A DNA stretch of 36,368 nucleotides from Gammaproteobacteria bacterium (GTDB lineage: Bacteria > Pseudomonadota > Gammaproteobacteria > Pseudomonadales > Halieaceae). The stretch is taken from assembly GCA_030427335.1 (NCBI GenBank), contig JAUHWV010000007.1, positions 1 through 36,368 of the forward strand, in the 5' to 3' direction. The position numbers were made by a program, and so were the translations under genes. Shown piece after piece: positions 36,184 through 36,368 of this stretch (positions are counted from its first letter, which is position 1; every line of letters starts with the position of its first letter). Below the pieces are notes generated by a model, which worked only from the letters and a program-made list of their open reading frames with translations, was not told the origin of the DNA and made no database searches.

Positions 36184-36368
36184 TTAACGCTTAGAGAACT
36201 GTGGACGCTTACGCGCTTTGCGTAAACCAACTTTCTTACGTTCTACTTCGCGAGCGTCTCGCGTCACGTAACCCGCTTTACGCAGAGCACCGCGAAGCGC
36301 CTCATCGTATTCCATCAGCGCGCGAGTGATACCATGACGAATCGCGCCCGCTTGGCCAAAGCTACCAC
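36184..36368 (-). CDS. rpsI: 30S ribosomal protein S9 (5' end outside window)
   Basis: The last 60 residues of ribosomal protein S9 are visible. The [18 protein letters not shown] segment and the basic tail ending [12 protein letters not shown] are diagnostic; the extreme C-terminal SKR reaches the P-site tRNA in the ribosome. The gene runs off the right edge of the window, where rplM is expected. A strong terminator follows the stop. The order rpsI-petA-petBC-sspA-sspB is common in Gammaproteobacteria. Confidence 0.97.
   Translation of the reverse strand, partial: GSFGQAGAIRHGITRALMEYDEALRGALRKAGYVTRDAREVERKKVGLRKARKRPQFSKR

Noticed and set aside
1-36368. Mobile elements, CRISPR arrays, tRNA genes or phage genes
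   Set aside because: I saw no repeat arrays, transposase-like frames, cloverleaf tRNA sequences or integration signatures; apart from the secA leader gene the content is core chromosome.

Overview
The window is a stretch of gammaproteobacterial core chromosome with moderate GC, tight gene packing and many 1- to 11-nt gene overlaps. The gene orders pilB-pilC-pilD-coaE, mraZ-to-lpxC (the dcw cluster), rsmI/lpoA-yraN-diaA-dolP and rpsI-petA-petBC-sspA-sspB are all typical of Gammaproteobacteria. A MurE of the meso-diaminopimelate type, LpoA, DolP, LpxC and a Rieske/cytochrome bc1 complex indicate an aerobic diderm. I would guess a marine Cellvibrionales-like lineage, but no marker in the window settles this.

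Layout. Positions 1-4164 (+) carry type IV pilus assembly genes (pilB, cut at its 5' end by the window edge, then pilC and pilD) followed by coaE. Positions 4264-9588 (-) carry, in transcription order, a predicted secreted leader-like protein, secA, argJ and a mutT-like Nudix gene. Positions 9876-27302 (-) are the complete division and cell-wall cluster: mraZ, rsmH, ftsL, ftsI, murE, murF, mraY, murD, ftsW, murG, murC, ddlB, ftsQ, ftsA, ftsZ, lpxC. Upstream of it lie a mraZ promoter with four MraZ-type boxes, the RNase P RNA gene rnpB, and rsmI. Positions 28851-32193 (+) carry lpoA, yraN, diaA and dolP. Positions 32227-36368 (-) carry rpsI (only its 3' end), petA, a fused petB-petC, sspA and sspB.

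How the parts work together. The dcw cluster makes UDP-MurNAc-pentapeptide, lipid I and lipid II, builds the divisome, and ends with the committing enzyme of lipid A synthesis. LpoA and DolP, encoded nearby, support outer-membrane and peptidoglycan homeostasis. SecA exports the envelope proteins, and the pet operon powers the membrane.

The most interesting region is 8619-9588. The place between lpxC and secA that secM holds in Escherichia coli is occupied by an unrecognised ~301-residue protein with a long-n-region Sec signal. An 8-bp perfect inverted repeat begins 3 nt after its stop codon and ends directly against the secA start codon, with a possible 3-bp extension over the secA ribosome-binding site. 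This is the architecture expected of a secretion-monitoring arrest peptide, but the protein shows no SecM arrest motif. Other notable points are the single-ORF cytochrome b/c1 fusion, a Gln in place of Asn in the SxN motif of FtsI, and RNA stem-loops before ftsZ and between petBC and sspA.
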